DNA of 64,000 nucleotides from Neurospora tetrasperma FGSC 2508 (taxonomy: Eukaryota; Ascomycota; Sordariomycetes; Sordariales; Sordariaceae). Below the pieces are notes generated by a model. It worked only from the letters and a program-made list of their open reading frames with translations, had not been told where the DNA came from and did not search any database. Shown here piece by piece: positions 25,253-35,500 of the stretch. Each line of letters begins with the position of its first letter. Position 1 is the first letter of the stretch. The translations under genes and the position numbers were made by a program. Location: NCBI RefSeq assembly GCF_000213175.1, contig NW_009799100.1, forward strand, positions 2,349,734-2,413,733, in the 5' to 3' direction.

Positions 25253-28200
25253 CTCGATTCCCACTCGACACCTACGAGGGACATGGGGGCAATGAGGCTT
25301 TGCGCCGAGCGCGCTTGCTCTCTTGGAACTCTTGGGGGAGATCGCCAGATATGAGCGGTGGCCTCCAAATACACTACATAAATACATGTAGCGAAAGACT
25401 GCGCCAGGGAAGGGACCCTGATTCCCCGAAAAGTGAAACCAAGCCTTCACTTCATCTTCCATGTTCCCAGAACGTTGGGTCGCTCTTTCTGTGAAACCTC
25501 TTCCTGGCCTTTTCCTTTTTTTATTTTTCTTTCGGGGTCTTGTGCAATGCAATTTCCTCCTCCCTTCACCCTTGTTCCTTTTTAGGGCAGTCTCACCATG
25601 GCTGTGGTCCGGCTGCTTGGCGCAAGTTGGCGGTCCTGGCGTAGGCTCAGCAGCACCTGTAAGCGTGAAGGTATCCTCTTGGGGATATGCACTGCGAGCC
25701 AATGCCTAACTCGATTGGGGGAAGAGAAGCGTGGGTTACTGTGTATAATTGCCCTAGCTGCAGGCTGCAGCGTCTACACTCTGCAGCCCTTACTGTAGTC
25801 TTCAGGCGGACTTATCCGTGATGTCTGTCTTGCTCTGACCGCTCTGGATGCAGTTTTCGAGTTCCCAAGCCTTAGGTCCCTTGTGTTGATCGTCAGAGCC
25901 TGGAACCTCTTACAGACGACAATGCTTATAGTGTAGAGATGCGAACTGTCGGTAGAAAAAGAGGTCGAATGGCGGTCCAGGGGCTGGAAGTGACGTGATT
26001 GATGTTTTCCCGTGATAGTCGAAAAGGAAGGAACCAATCAACCCGACCACACTCTATGCACCCACCCGCAAGACAAGCACATGATGTGTCAAAACGTAAA
26101 ATAACAAGAACAGGAGAGAGCTGTGAATGCTGTGGAGGTTGTTGACCAAACATCTTCAGCCAGACATCCGCGCGAATAGCAGTAGACGCAGTGTAGTAGA
26201 ACGGAAAACCAATCCTCGGTGTTTTTAGTTAACAATGTTTGTTAAATGAAAGCCAGCGTGGACCTTGACAAGCCGGCTTCAACCCTCGGTTGGGATGGTC
26301 CCATCTTGGTGACGTATCTGTCGGCATCAGCCGCTCGGGTATGTGGATAGAGCTCTGGATATATATCTGCCCGTTAATAAGTTATGTGGGTGTGTGTGGA
26401 AAGGTAAGCGACCCCTTTCATCCAAATTGGGGAGTCGTCAGCCTCCATCCACCTTTTCGCTCGTAGCAAGCAGTGAAGCCCTTGGATCTTAACAGGGCAG
26501 ACTCTATGGTCTTCCTGCCCCTGGCATCCATATCGAGTTATCTCTGCAATTTTCCACCTTTGCCGTTAGCCGTGGTCATCGGAGTCGCCCTATGCTTTTG
26601 AATTCGGGGTACCAGTGGGTGGCTTTCACCATGGCAGGCCCCACCGAACGACTGAAGATCACAACGTTCAATTTTCAAGCGACTCCCAGACGGGAGTTCT
26701 GGCCAAGGCGGTCCGGCTGTCTGCCAATGTGGTGTACCTATGCTATGTTTTGTGTGCCAATGGCTCCGCCGCCTCCACGATTCTGCGCCTCAACACGCCA
26801 TTTCGCTTGGTCCAAGTTCGGATCTACGTTGTGTGGTTTGTGGGGCTTGTTACGAACTCCATCTCTCTTTTCGACAACCCGTTTATGCCCGCAGACCGTA
26901 TACCAGGTGAGCCCAGGGCAGCCCAGGGCGTGTCTTGTGAGACACAAACGGACGGGAAACAGACTGGAAGATGCTGGCATATCTGAGTCTCGGAGTTATC
27001 TCAGAAATACCTATGGACCTCATGCCGTGTCATCTGCCGACCGGGCCGCCTCGTGTGCCTTGTTGCCCTCTCTGGGGATGAAAGCTGAAAAAGTGGAGGT
27101 GTCCATAGAAGTAGTGGTGGAATTCGCATCGTATCGAAGACTGGAGAAAGTGCGAGCAATCAGGGCATCGACTGTTTGTCTCTTTGTGAGGTAGTGTACA
27201 CGACGGGAATATTCGCCATGGCCGCTGTTCGTTCAGCAGTGTCCAAGCGGCCAGGAACACAAACTTAGAACTCGTATCCCTGATCGACTTGGCCGTCGTG
27301 GAGTGCCTGACAATCCTGACCTGAAATTGCATCTCACAGGTAGGTTCGATAGGACATCGGATGCTGCAGCGCACGGTGAGTGGGACCTGGATCTGATGCC
27401 GGTAGGTGGAAACAGGTTCAGTTCCATAACAGGAATCTGATCTCTCAAGTTAGAAACTTGCACCTGAGCCACTGCACCGTTCCTGCTTTTTTGCAGACCG
27501 AAGAAGCAAAGTGGGAAAGAGCAACGGCCGCCGGAGATCGCTGGGTGCTGGAGTCTCTTCTTTCCAAACGGGAGTCGGGCTTTTTGCTCGTCCGGGCTCC
27601 ATGCGCTTCGACTTTTTAGGTTCCTTCTCTGCTGCCCTGAGCCTGGTCGGCTACTTACTGCTGGTGGGCCTGCTGGAGCCCCATGCATCTGACAGGGGCT
27701 GCAGGGCAGGGCAAGCAGGGGATGAATTGGCGAGTGGCAGCGAGCGAGGTGCCGTGGTCGTGGATGCCACTGGATGCGACGGCGAGGGACCATGACACCA
27801 CCACTAAGACTAGGTAATTTGTGGACTGAAGGCCAGAGGGTGAGGGTTAATGACGGGCGGAGGGCAGAAGGGTTCGATGCTCGGCGGACAAAAGGCGGGC
27901 CACATTCAGGGCACACTGGAGGTGCAGACACGATTTTAACGACGTGCGCTAGGAAACATCTGACGAAACGACCGCCAAGCCAGTCCTCCACCAATATCCC
28001 GGCCTCCTCCATCCGGGCATTGGGAATCCTGGCCGCTGTCTCTAGAGAGAAGAGCTGATGTTGACCCCAAAGGCGAACCATTGATGAAGCTACATCGCTT
28101 GGCCTCCATCCTCCTCCGTCGAGGTACATGTACATATATGCCCATCACCTCCCCCTCCCCCGTTCGCTCACGTCCTCTCCCTCAACGTCTTGCACCTTGG

Positions 28201-28428
28201 ACAAGCTTGTCAATATTATTATTGTTTACTACAAAATTCAACGCCTTCGTGTACGACCTGAGACCTCGTGTCGGGGACCTTGGCCTCAGCTTCTTTCAGT
28301 CATTGAGTGTATAATAGCACACACGCAACACCGCTTCCCGCCGCCTTCTCCCGTGAGACGACGCATCTGATCCGCAACCCGTCGCGTGATTCAAGTCACT
28401 GTCCATCGAGTCCCTTCTTCGGGCGAAT

Positions 28429-28497
28429 ATGAGCAGCCCTTGGAACTGCTTCCCTCAGTTGTGCCCTCCTGGAAGCACTGGACTCCGGCGACCCTGA
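28429..28497 (+). CDS. possible 22-codon upstream open reading frame of the cyclin gene
   Basis: An ATG at 28429 opens a 22-residue frame (MSSPWNCFPQLCPPGSTGLR...) that ends with TGA at 28497, 111 bases before the cyclin ATG at 28609. The sequence shows only position and frame. Whether it is in the mRNA depends on the transcription start, which I infer to lie in the CT-rich sequence upstream. If transcribed it could dampen cyclin translation. Confidence 0.3.
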   Translation: MSSPWNCFPQLCPPGSTGLRRP

Positions 28498-28608
28498 GTG
28501 AGCTCTGGATATTCATCATCAAACATAACAAAAAACAAAAATAAAATAAGCATCACACGAAAAAGAAAAGGAACAGGAGGGAAAGTAGGAAACAGACTTC
28601 TGCGACAC

Positions 28609-29652
28609 ATGACGACAATCGTTCAACCAAGCAAGATGCCATCCCTAACGAGCCCAGTGGAAGACCGTGTTATTCACGACGAGCACGACTGCATGACGGA
28701 CGATGACTCTGATTTCGACTTTGACGAGGAATACTTTGCCCGTACCTATCAACCCCTGTCGAACCTCCCCACACCGCCCCCTTCGTCCCGCAATTCGTCA
28801 GTCCCACAGAGCCCCCAATCACTCGTGGAAAATGGAGGACTTCTCGACTCGGAACTGCTAGGTACGTGGTCTTTGATGGCTATCACTACCTGTATACCTC
28901 TGTACGATCATGTTCTAACACAGATATCTACTCATACAGGCCCTGCAATTCACTTGGTCAACCTCATCCCACCTGCTGCATCCTTGGCGTTGCCTTCTGT
29001 GTCCCTTGTCCACGAGTTGCTCACGCGCACAGGCTTGAAGCTGGACGAGATCGCTCTCGCCGTCTGTGTCCTAGACTCGATCAGCTCCAAGTTCGCGCTG
29101 AACTGGCGCTTGCGCTGTCCACCCTCTCGCCGCGAAGGTTCCACCACCAGCAACGAGCAACAGCAACAGTCAAAGCGATACACCCTTCCGGCAGCCGCCA
29201 GTCAACTCCATATCGACTGCGTCAAGCCCGAAGTCATTGTTCTGGGTGCGCTTATCATCGCCGTCAAGTTCCTGGAGGATTCCCACGCGCCAACCCAGTA
29301 CTACCGCTCCGCATGGGGTAACAACCTGTGGACGTGCGAGCAGATCAACATCACGGAACGCTGCATCATGGAGGACCTGAACTACAGGATCCTTCCCCTG
29401 TGGGACGAGCGCTTGATCGGGGATGCATTGAAAGATATGGAGCGCGCCGGAAGGCAGGCTCTTCTTCCTCTCCCCCCTGCGGCGGCGGCGGCGGCGCAAT
29501 CCCAATATCAATTCCAATCTTTGAAAGAACAGCACAAGCGATGTGTAAGCTCAGGCGCGGCTGTCTATAGGCCGGGGTTGCAATTGACACCGGCGGGAAC
29601 GCCGCTGTCTGAATATAACTCACCACCGCCATTCAGTATGGACATGCAATGA
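28609..29652 (+). CDS. Pho85-type (Pcl1/Pcl2, Pas1-like) cyclin
   Basis: Two exons, 28609-28861 and 28940-29652, encode 321 residues. Pcl cyclins activate the Pho85/PhoA kinase in G1 progression, polarity and nutrient signalling. An N-terminal tail with an acidic run (DDDSDFDFDEEYF) and several Ser/Thr-Pro sites precedes the cyclin box (about 100-245). That box contains VHELLTRTGLKLDEIALAV, VIVLGALIIAVKFLEDSHAP and CEQINITERCIMEDLNYRIL, the Pcl-type pattern. A Ser/Gln-rich insertion of about 25 residues interrupts the box, and a short Ala/Gln/Pro-rich tail follows. The 78-nt intron is a multiple of three and has no in-frame stop, so a retained form would add 26 residues before the box. The start is the first ATG of the frame; another lies 30 bases downstream. 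The gene follows an exceptionally long spacer and a possible uORF. Confidence 0.82.
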   Translation: MTTIVQPSKMPSLTSPVEDRVIHDEHDCMTDDDSDFDFDEEYFARTYQPLSNLPTPPPSSRNSSVPQSPQSLVENGGLLDSELLGTWSLMAITTCIPLYDHVLTQISTHTGPAIHLVNLIPPAASLALPSVSLVHELLTRTGLKLDEIALAVCVLDSISSKFALNWRLRCPPSRREGSTTSNEQQQQSKRYTLPAAASQLHIDCVKPEVIVLGALIIAVKFLEDSHAPTQYYRSAWGNNLWTCEQINITERCIMEDLNYRILPLWDERLIGDALKDMERAGRQALLPLPPAAAAAAQSQYQFQSLKEQHKRCVSSGAAVYRPGLQLTPAGTPLSEYNSPPPFSMDMQ

Positions 29653-30013
29653 TTCGGCAACCACTGTCACCTCGGAGCCGAAAGGCACGAGGCGCGAGTT
29701 GATGGCGTTTACTCAAACACTGGGCCTCGTGGGCTTTCTTTTTATCGTTTCCTTTTACCAGCATTATACCCTCACGTTTTTTCACGGACTTGCGGTCGGG
29801 ACCATTCTTCGGCGTTCACGTGTGGGTGGTCATAGGTCGATGCCTAGAGCGTCAAAGCAAACCATGCAACAGAATCATCGATTTACGAACTCGAAACACA
29901 ACAAAAAGGGGAGGGGACATGATCAATTCCATGAGGCGTTTCGGGGCGAAAGCGGACTATTTGTTGTTCGATTCTGGGTCGGTCGGTTGACATGTCGGGG
30001 TCGATGAGTTTTC

Positions 30014-30039
30014 TTTTTTTTTTTTTTTTTTTTTTTTTT
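30014..30039. repeat. 26-base poly-T tract
   Basis: An uninterrupted T run after TTC, in the 3' flank of the cyclin gene. Such homopolymer runs are nucleosome-poor and prone to length change. There is no SINE-like or LINE-like body beside it. Confidence 0.8.
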
Positions 30040-32154
30040 GCTGCCTCGCAAAGAATGGCGTTGGGTGGGGAGGGCTAGCTATGGAGTTTGATCATCCATC
30101 ATCAAAAAGAAGGAGGGAGAGCAAAGCGTTATCCTTACGCAGTATGTAGTACATATCCATACCAGACAGGCTTTCTGTTGTAGTAATAGTATAATCGTGA
30201 CTACCTCTACCCAAAGTCCAAAACGCCGAGCCCAGCCAAAGGCAGTTTGCCTTCCAAGCCATTGTTGATTCCACCCACGGTCGTCCAGTCCCTGTGACAT
30301 CATCAGAATCCTGATACGAACGACACAGAAACGCGCGGTCAGAGCCATCCTTAAATGAAAACGGACGGGCGATCATAACTTGGTCTGCCTGGGCCATGGG
30401 GTTCGTTTGAAACACTTGCGCAGTATGTACGCTTCACCTCTGCCGGCATTTAGGTTTGTTAGCGCGGAGACTTGCATGTGGCGAGAGAATCCAGTTTTTG
30501 TACAGGAGATGACTGGTTTGACCGCATCTAAGCCTCTCTATATTGTAAGGTAGCGGTATCGCGCTAACAGGCTCGAATGCCAGCAGAGGTGTACACTACA
30601 CGACAACAAGACAAAGCATGGGCGCTCTCTCGTTTCCGTAGTCCACGGTCGACCCTTGTCGCCGTAATCCACTCTTGCTGTCAGTTGTCAGGTACAAGCC
30701 CAACACTCTGCCGCTCCTGCGTTCGGCCCCTCCGAAACGAACGGGGATAAGCGGTAGTCGTCACCGGCCGGGCGTGGGGTCTGCCCGTTCCGTCTCATGC
30801 AGATTTCGAACCAGATAACGACGGGAACTAGGGATCGATCTGTAATACCTGTAAGCGGTAAAGTAAAGTAATTTCAGTAAAAGTAACGTAAAAATAAAAT
30901 CCCTTACCAGATTTGCAGGTCACATGATTGTTTTTCGCTGTTTTATGCCCACAAAGACTAGCAGAGCAATACCAGCAAATGAAAATGAAAATGACGAAGG
31001 TAGAATGCAAATCAATATGCAAAGTAGTAGTGGCTATAGCGATTTACACTGAAGATTTCTTGTTGGAGATTAACAGGTATACCAATATTCTGGCCGGATG
31101 CACGGACTCTGCGCACGGACATTTACATGTCTTACTGTAAGGAAAAGTGTAAAGTAAGGTAAAAGTCCCAGATTTACGGTATCTATCGACCCCTAACGGG
31201 AACTGAAGGAGAATCGCCCGCTGAACTCGGATTGGAGCAAACCAGAAGCAGCAGCGAGATCGGGAGCACCTCCCGTTATGCTCATGGTGGTGTGTGGCAG
31301 GGCAAGGATTTAAGATGGCTTTCGTCAACTTTAAGGGGGTGTCTGGGCCGGCCGACGCCTCTTCGGGGTGTTGGGATATACTTAAATGGTCGAGAGCTAC
31401 CTACCTACAAATTCATCCATCACTTTTGGTGGTTCGTTGTAGAATAATGGGACGAATGAACATGGCATGTTCTCTGGATAGACTCCCTACAAGTACCTCT
31501 ACTCGTCAGACGGTCGATTTTGTGGACCTGACGAGTAATTCATCCCTTCCATACTCTCCTTATTGTTTCTGTTTCCCAATCAATCCCATCCAGTTCGACT
31601 GCAAAAGATCGCAAACACCTAACCATCTTCTAAAACACACATACCTCTGCTTCACCACATTATCCGGTGTAGACCTGAACTAACAACAGCTCCTTTGATA
31701 CAGAGGCAAAGACAAAAGATAGCGAAACAAGACGGATGGGGTCTGAGACGCAAGCAGAGATCAAGGAATTTTGACCTGCCAGAGCCAAGGTAAAAACACC
31801 AATTGATCGTTTCGCGCCAAGGATCTTGCCCTCACACATGCACCAACACTTGACTCCATTCACAGCGGGCAATAACGAACCAAATGCTCTTGGGGCTGGC
31901 AATGTCACCTAACCAGCCTGGAAGTGGCGAAAGAACCCTCTGTCACTACCTATGTACCTGGTTGCCGAACATTCCACTGGTGAACTTCTGGATCTGCCAG
32001 AGATCTGTTGTTCCTTGCACATGAAACACCGGATCTTCTTCCCAAGTTCGAAGATCAGATGAAGCGAAGGCAAAAACAAAGTGAACAAAAAGTTGGTAGC
32101 GAGTCATTCAATTAGATTAGGCATTAGATCTAAACTAAATACAAAAAGATACGT

Positions 32155-32300
32155 ATCAAACGTATATATATAAAATAAAATAAAAAGAAAAAGAAAAAAA
32201 GAAACGAAATAAACGTACGTACATAACGTATACATAACGAATGAACGAAACGAACGAACGTAACGCACGTAACGCACGCACACCGATCAACAGTGTACAT
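32155..32300. repeat. A-rich low-complexity block with AACG/ACGT repeats
   Basis: The block passes from TATATATA and AAATAAAATAAAA through AAAGAAAAAG to repeats of CGTACGTACATAACG, GAACGAAACG and GTAACGCACG. It lies in the probable 3' untranslated or downstream region of the CPSase-ATCase gene. The repeat units are degenerate, as in an old microsatellite. Confidence 0.65.
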
Positions 32301-32569
32301 ACATAACGAACATACGCATCATTCACATTCATTCATACAAATCATTACACCCATTTATATCATTAAATCATAGCCGCTTCAAGCGGACTTTGAAGAGAGA
32401 GAAAAAGAAAAAAAGCGAAAACGAACATGTCTACCTAAATCGTTTACGCGTTCTATCTCTTACTCTTCTTGTGTTAGATAGACACGACAAAGGAAATTAT
32501 ACCCTTTTTGTCTATACACCGGAACACCGAAAACCCTAAATGAAAAGTAAATCGAGAAACGACCATCTT

Positions 32570-35500
32570 CTAACCAGACATGACCAACGCCAGGAGGGCC
32601 ATACGGCAGTAGAGACCATATCTCATCTACAATCTGTCAGCAAACGAACCTGAGTGCCGCATGGTAGCGGAAACAATGTCAAAGGAGGATCTTACCTGTC
32701 TGAAGTATGCGGCCCGCTGGTCGAAGTCAACCTCCTCAGCAACCTCCTCGTTTCTGGGGAGCGGGTGCATGATAGCCATCTTGCTCTTGGCGTGCTTAAG
32801 GGTCTGGTTGTCGATGCGGTAAGAACCCTTCACCTTCTCATACTCCGCCTCGCTCGGGAACCTCTCCTTTTGCACACGAGTGCAGTACAAGACATCGGTC
32901 TTGCCGAGAATCTCAGGGGTCAACGTCTCAGACTCGCAGAGCAGCTGGCCGGCCTTGACCAGTTGCTGACGAACATCAGTAGGCAACTCAAGTCCCTTGG
33001 GGGCGACGAGCTGCACCTTGACTCCCGAGTAGTGACGAAGCAAGTAGACCAGGGAATGCACAGGTCTACCATAGCGAAGGTCACCGACGAACGTGAAGGT
33101 CAAGCCCTGGACAGTGCCCAGCTCCTCACGGACGGTGAAGAGATCCAAGAAAGCCTGGGTGGGGTGCTCCCTGCTTCCGTTACCAGCGTTGACAACAGGC
33201 ACCGGGCTGTACTTCTTGGCAACGTCAACGCAGGTCTCGTCGGGATGGCGGAGAACAATGGCGTCGGCATAGCAGGCAAGAGTACGGAGCGTGTCCTGCA
33301 GAGTCTCGCCCTTCTGAACAGAGGAGTGCTGCGTAGCAACGGAAATGACTTCACCGCCCAGACGCTTCATGGCCGCCTCGAAAGACGCCGATGTACGGGT
33401 GGAAGGCTCGTAGAAGAGAGTGGCAAGCATGCGTCCCTTAAGAATGTCCATGACGTTTCCGCGCTGGACACTGAGGCGCATCTCCTCGGCAACAGTGAAA
33501 AGGAGATGCAAGTCGGCGCGAGTGTACTGCTCTACGGAGAGAACGTGGGCCTTCTTGAAAGAGTGAGGCCTGGAGAGCGAGTCCTGAAGGGTGAAGTTGA
33601 CCTGTCCAGAGAGCTGAAGTGGGGTATGGCTGGTCTGGTAGTCACGCTCGCCGATCTCCATGTCACGGTACCTGGCGATAGCCTCGACAAGGATCTTGGC
33701 GTTCTTCACGTTGGTGACCAAGGGAATCTGGTAATCAACAGCCATGCGACGTGTCTGGTAACCCTTGCTGATGTAGTTGGCAGGGCGTCTGTACCTGTTG
33801 TTGGAGGGCAGGTTGATGTAGAGGTCGATCATGTTGTTAGCCAAGTGCTGGGTGAGGGAGTACTCGGACTTCTGGTCATCCTCCTTGGCAAGAACCTCCA
33901 AGAACTGCACGGGAATGTCGTGTTCTTGAAGGAAATCAGCAGTACCGGCGGTAGCGAAGAGTTTGTAGCCCATCTGAGAAAGCTTGGCCACAGAAGGCAG
34001 CATCTCCTTCTTGTCCTTGTATGAACCGATGGAGAGCAAGATGTTCTTCTTGGGAACCTTGAAGCCGGTGGACATCAAAGCCTTCAGGTAGGCCTCGTAC
34101 TTGTCAACACCAAAGGAGGCAACTTCACCAGTGGAAGCCATCTCAACACCCAAGACGGGGTCGGCGCCAGACAGACGAGAGAAACTGAACTGGGGGACCT
34201 TGACACCGACACCGCCAGAAGGACGATCGATGGCAGGATACTCCACGAAAGGCAGACCCATGATAGCCTTGGTGGCCATCTCGATAAGATCAACTCCCAT
34301 AACCTTGGAGACGAAGGGGAAAGAGCGCGAAGCGCGAACATTGCACTCAATCACCTTAATGTCGTTGTCCTTGGCGATGAACTGGATGTTGAAGGGACCG
34401 GTAACGTTGAGAGCGGCACCGATCTTGCGAGTGGCTTCCTCGATGCGCTGAATAGTGGCCTGCTCCAGATCCTGAGGCGGCAGGATAAGGGTTGCATCAC
34501 CAGAGTGAACACCGGCGTTCTCGACGTGTTCAGAAATGAAGTGTCCAACAACCTTTCCGTCCTTGGCCACAGCGTCCATCTCGATTTCCTTGGCGTTCTC
34601 GATGTACTTGGTAATGACGACAGGGTGCTCAGGGGAGACATCGGCAGCCTGCTGAAGGTAGGACTCAAGATCGGCCTCGGAGTAGACAGTGTTCATGGCG
34701 GCGCCAGAAAGCACATAGGAAGGTCTGACAAGCACCGGATACGATACCTTCTGGCAGAAAGCCTTCGCCTCCTCGAAGCTGGTAAGTTCCTTCCAAGTCG
34801 GCTGGTCAACACCGATACGGTCAAGCATGCGGGAGAACTTGTAGCGGTTCTCGGCAGTGTCAATCATCTCAGGAGAAGTACCCAGAACTCTGACGCCAGC
34901 ACGAAGAAGGGGCAGGGCAATGTTGTTGGGCGTTTGGCCACCCATAGCTCCCAACACTCCGGTTGCGTCCTCCATCTGATAGACGTCCAGAACGGTTTCC
35001 AGGTTGATGTTCTCGAAGTACAGCTTGTCGGCTTCATCATAGTCGGTACTGACGGTCTCAGGGTTATAGTTCACCATGATGGTCTTGAAGCCAGACTCGC
35101 GGAGCGTGCGAATGGCCCGAACGGAACACCAATCGAATTCGACGGAAGAACCAATGCGGTACACACCCGAACCAAGAACCATGACACCACGGTCTTCGAA
35201 CGGAACATCGTGCTCGCTGGCGTTGTAGGTCAGATACAGGTAGTTGGTGAAGGCAGGGAATTCAGCGGCGACGGTGTCGATCTGCTTGACGAAAGGAGTA
35301 ATGCCTGCCTCAAGACGCATGCGACGAATAGCTAACTCGTTGGAATCCCAGAAGTTGGCAAGCTGACGGTCGCAGAAGCCAAGCTGCTTCGCGCGAAGGA
35401 GAAGATCAGGACGACCAACAACATCGTTAGCCGTGAGTTTGGTCATGTCCTTGGCGAAATTGCTCAGGCCCTTGAGCTTGGACAAGAACCACTTGTCGAT

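Larger units (their letters stand above)
22132..28608. other. 6.4 kb gene-poor region upstream of the cyclin gene
   Basis: No convincing gene lies here. Frames at 23276-23719, 24517-25074(-), 25049-25702(-), 26592-27194 and 27233-28135(-) lack domains, show mixed composition and overlap one another on both strands. Base composition is balanced, without the AT-rich C-to-T pattern of RIP. Contents noted: a 17-T run at 22353-22369, four AGCTC copies near 23068-23087, a 27-base inverted repeat (24936-24962 with 25226-25252), and CT-rich leader sequence from about 28100. Long upstream regions of this kind suit a tightly regulated cyclin gene or a noncoding transcript. Confidence 0.45.
29653..32569. 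other. convergent intergenic region, cyclin to CPSase-ATCase
   Basis: 2.9 kb between the 3' ends of two converging genes. No gene is supported; frames at 31294-31683 and 30092-30415 have no domain. It holds a pure 26-T run (30014-30039) and an A-rich, low-complexity block (about 32155-32300) built from AAAT, AAAG and AACG/ACGT steps, the latter just beyond the CPSase-ATCase stop. No tRNA was found. Confidence 0.45.

Noticed and set aside
24517-25702. Two overlapping minus-strand frames in the 6.4 kb spacer
   Set aside because: Low-complexity Arg/Ser/Lys translations without domains; one arm of the inverted repeat explains part of their resemblance to a plus-strand frame at 25186-25494.
27233-28135. 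A 300-codon minus-strand frame upstream of the cyclin
   Set aside because: Composition is rich in Arg, Pro, Ser and Cys without hydrophobic core patterns or a domain; other frames overlap it. Transcripts would be needed to revive it.
32654-34024. A 456-codon antisense frame over the ATCase end
   Set aside because: Same cause as the neighbouring antisense frame; no recognisable motif, and it spans a real intron of the sense gene.
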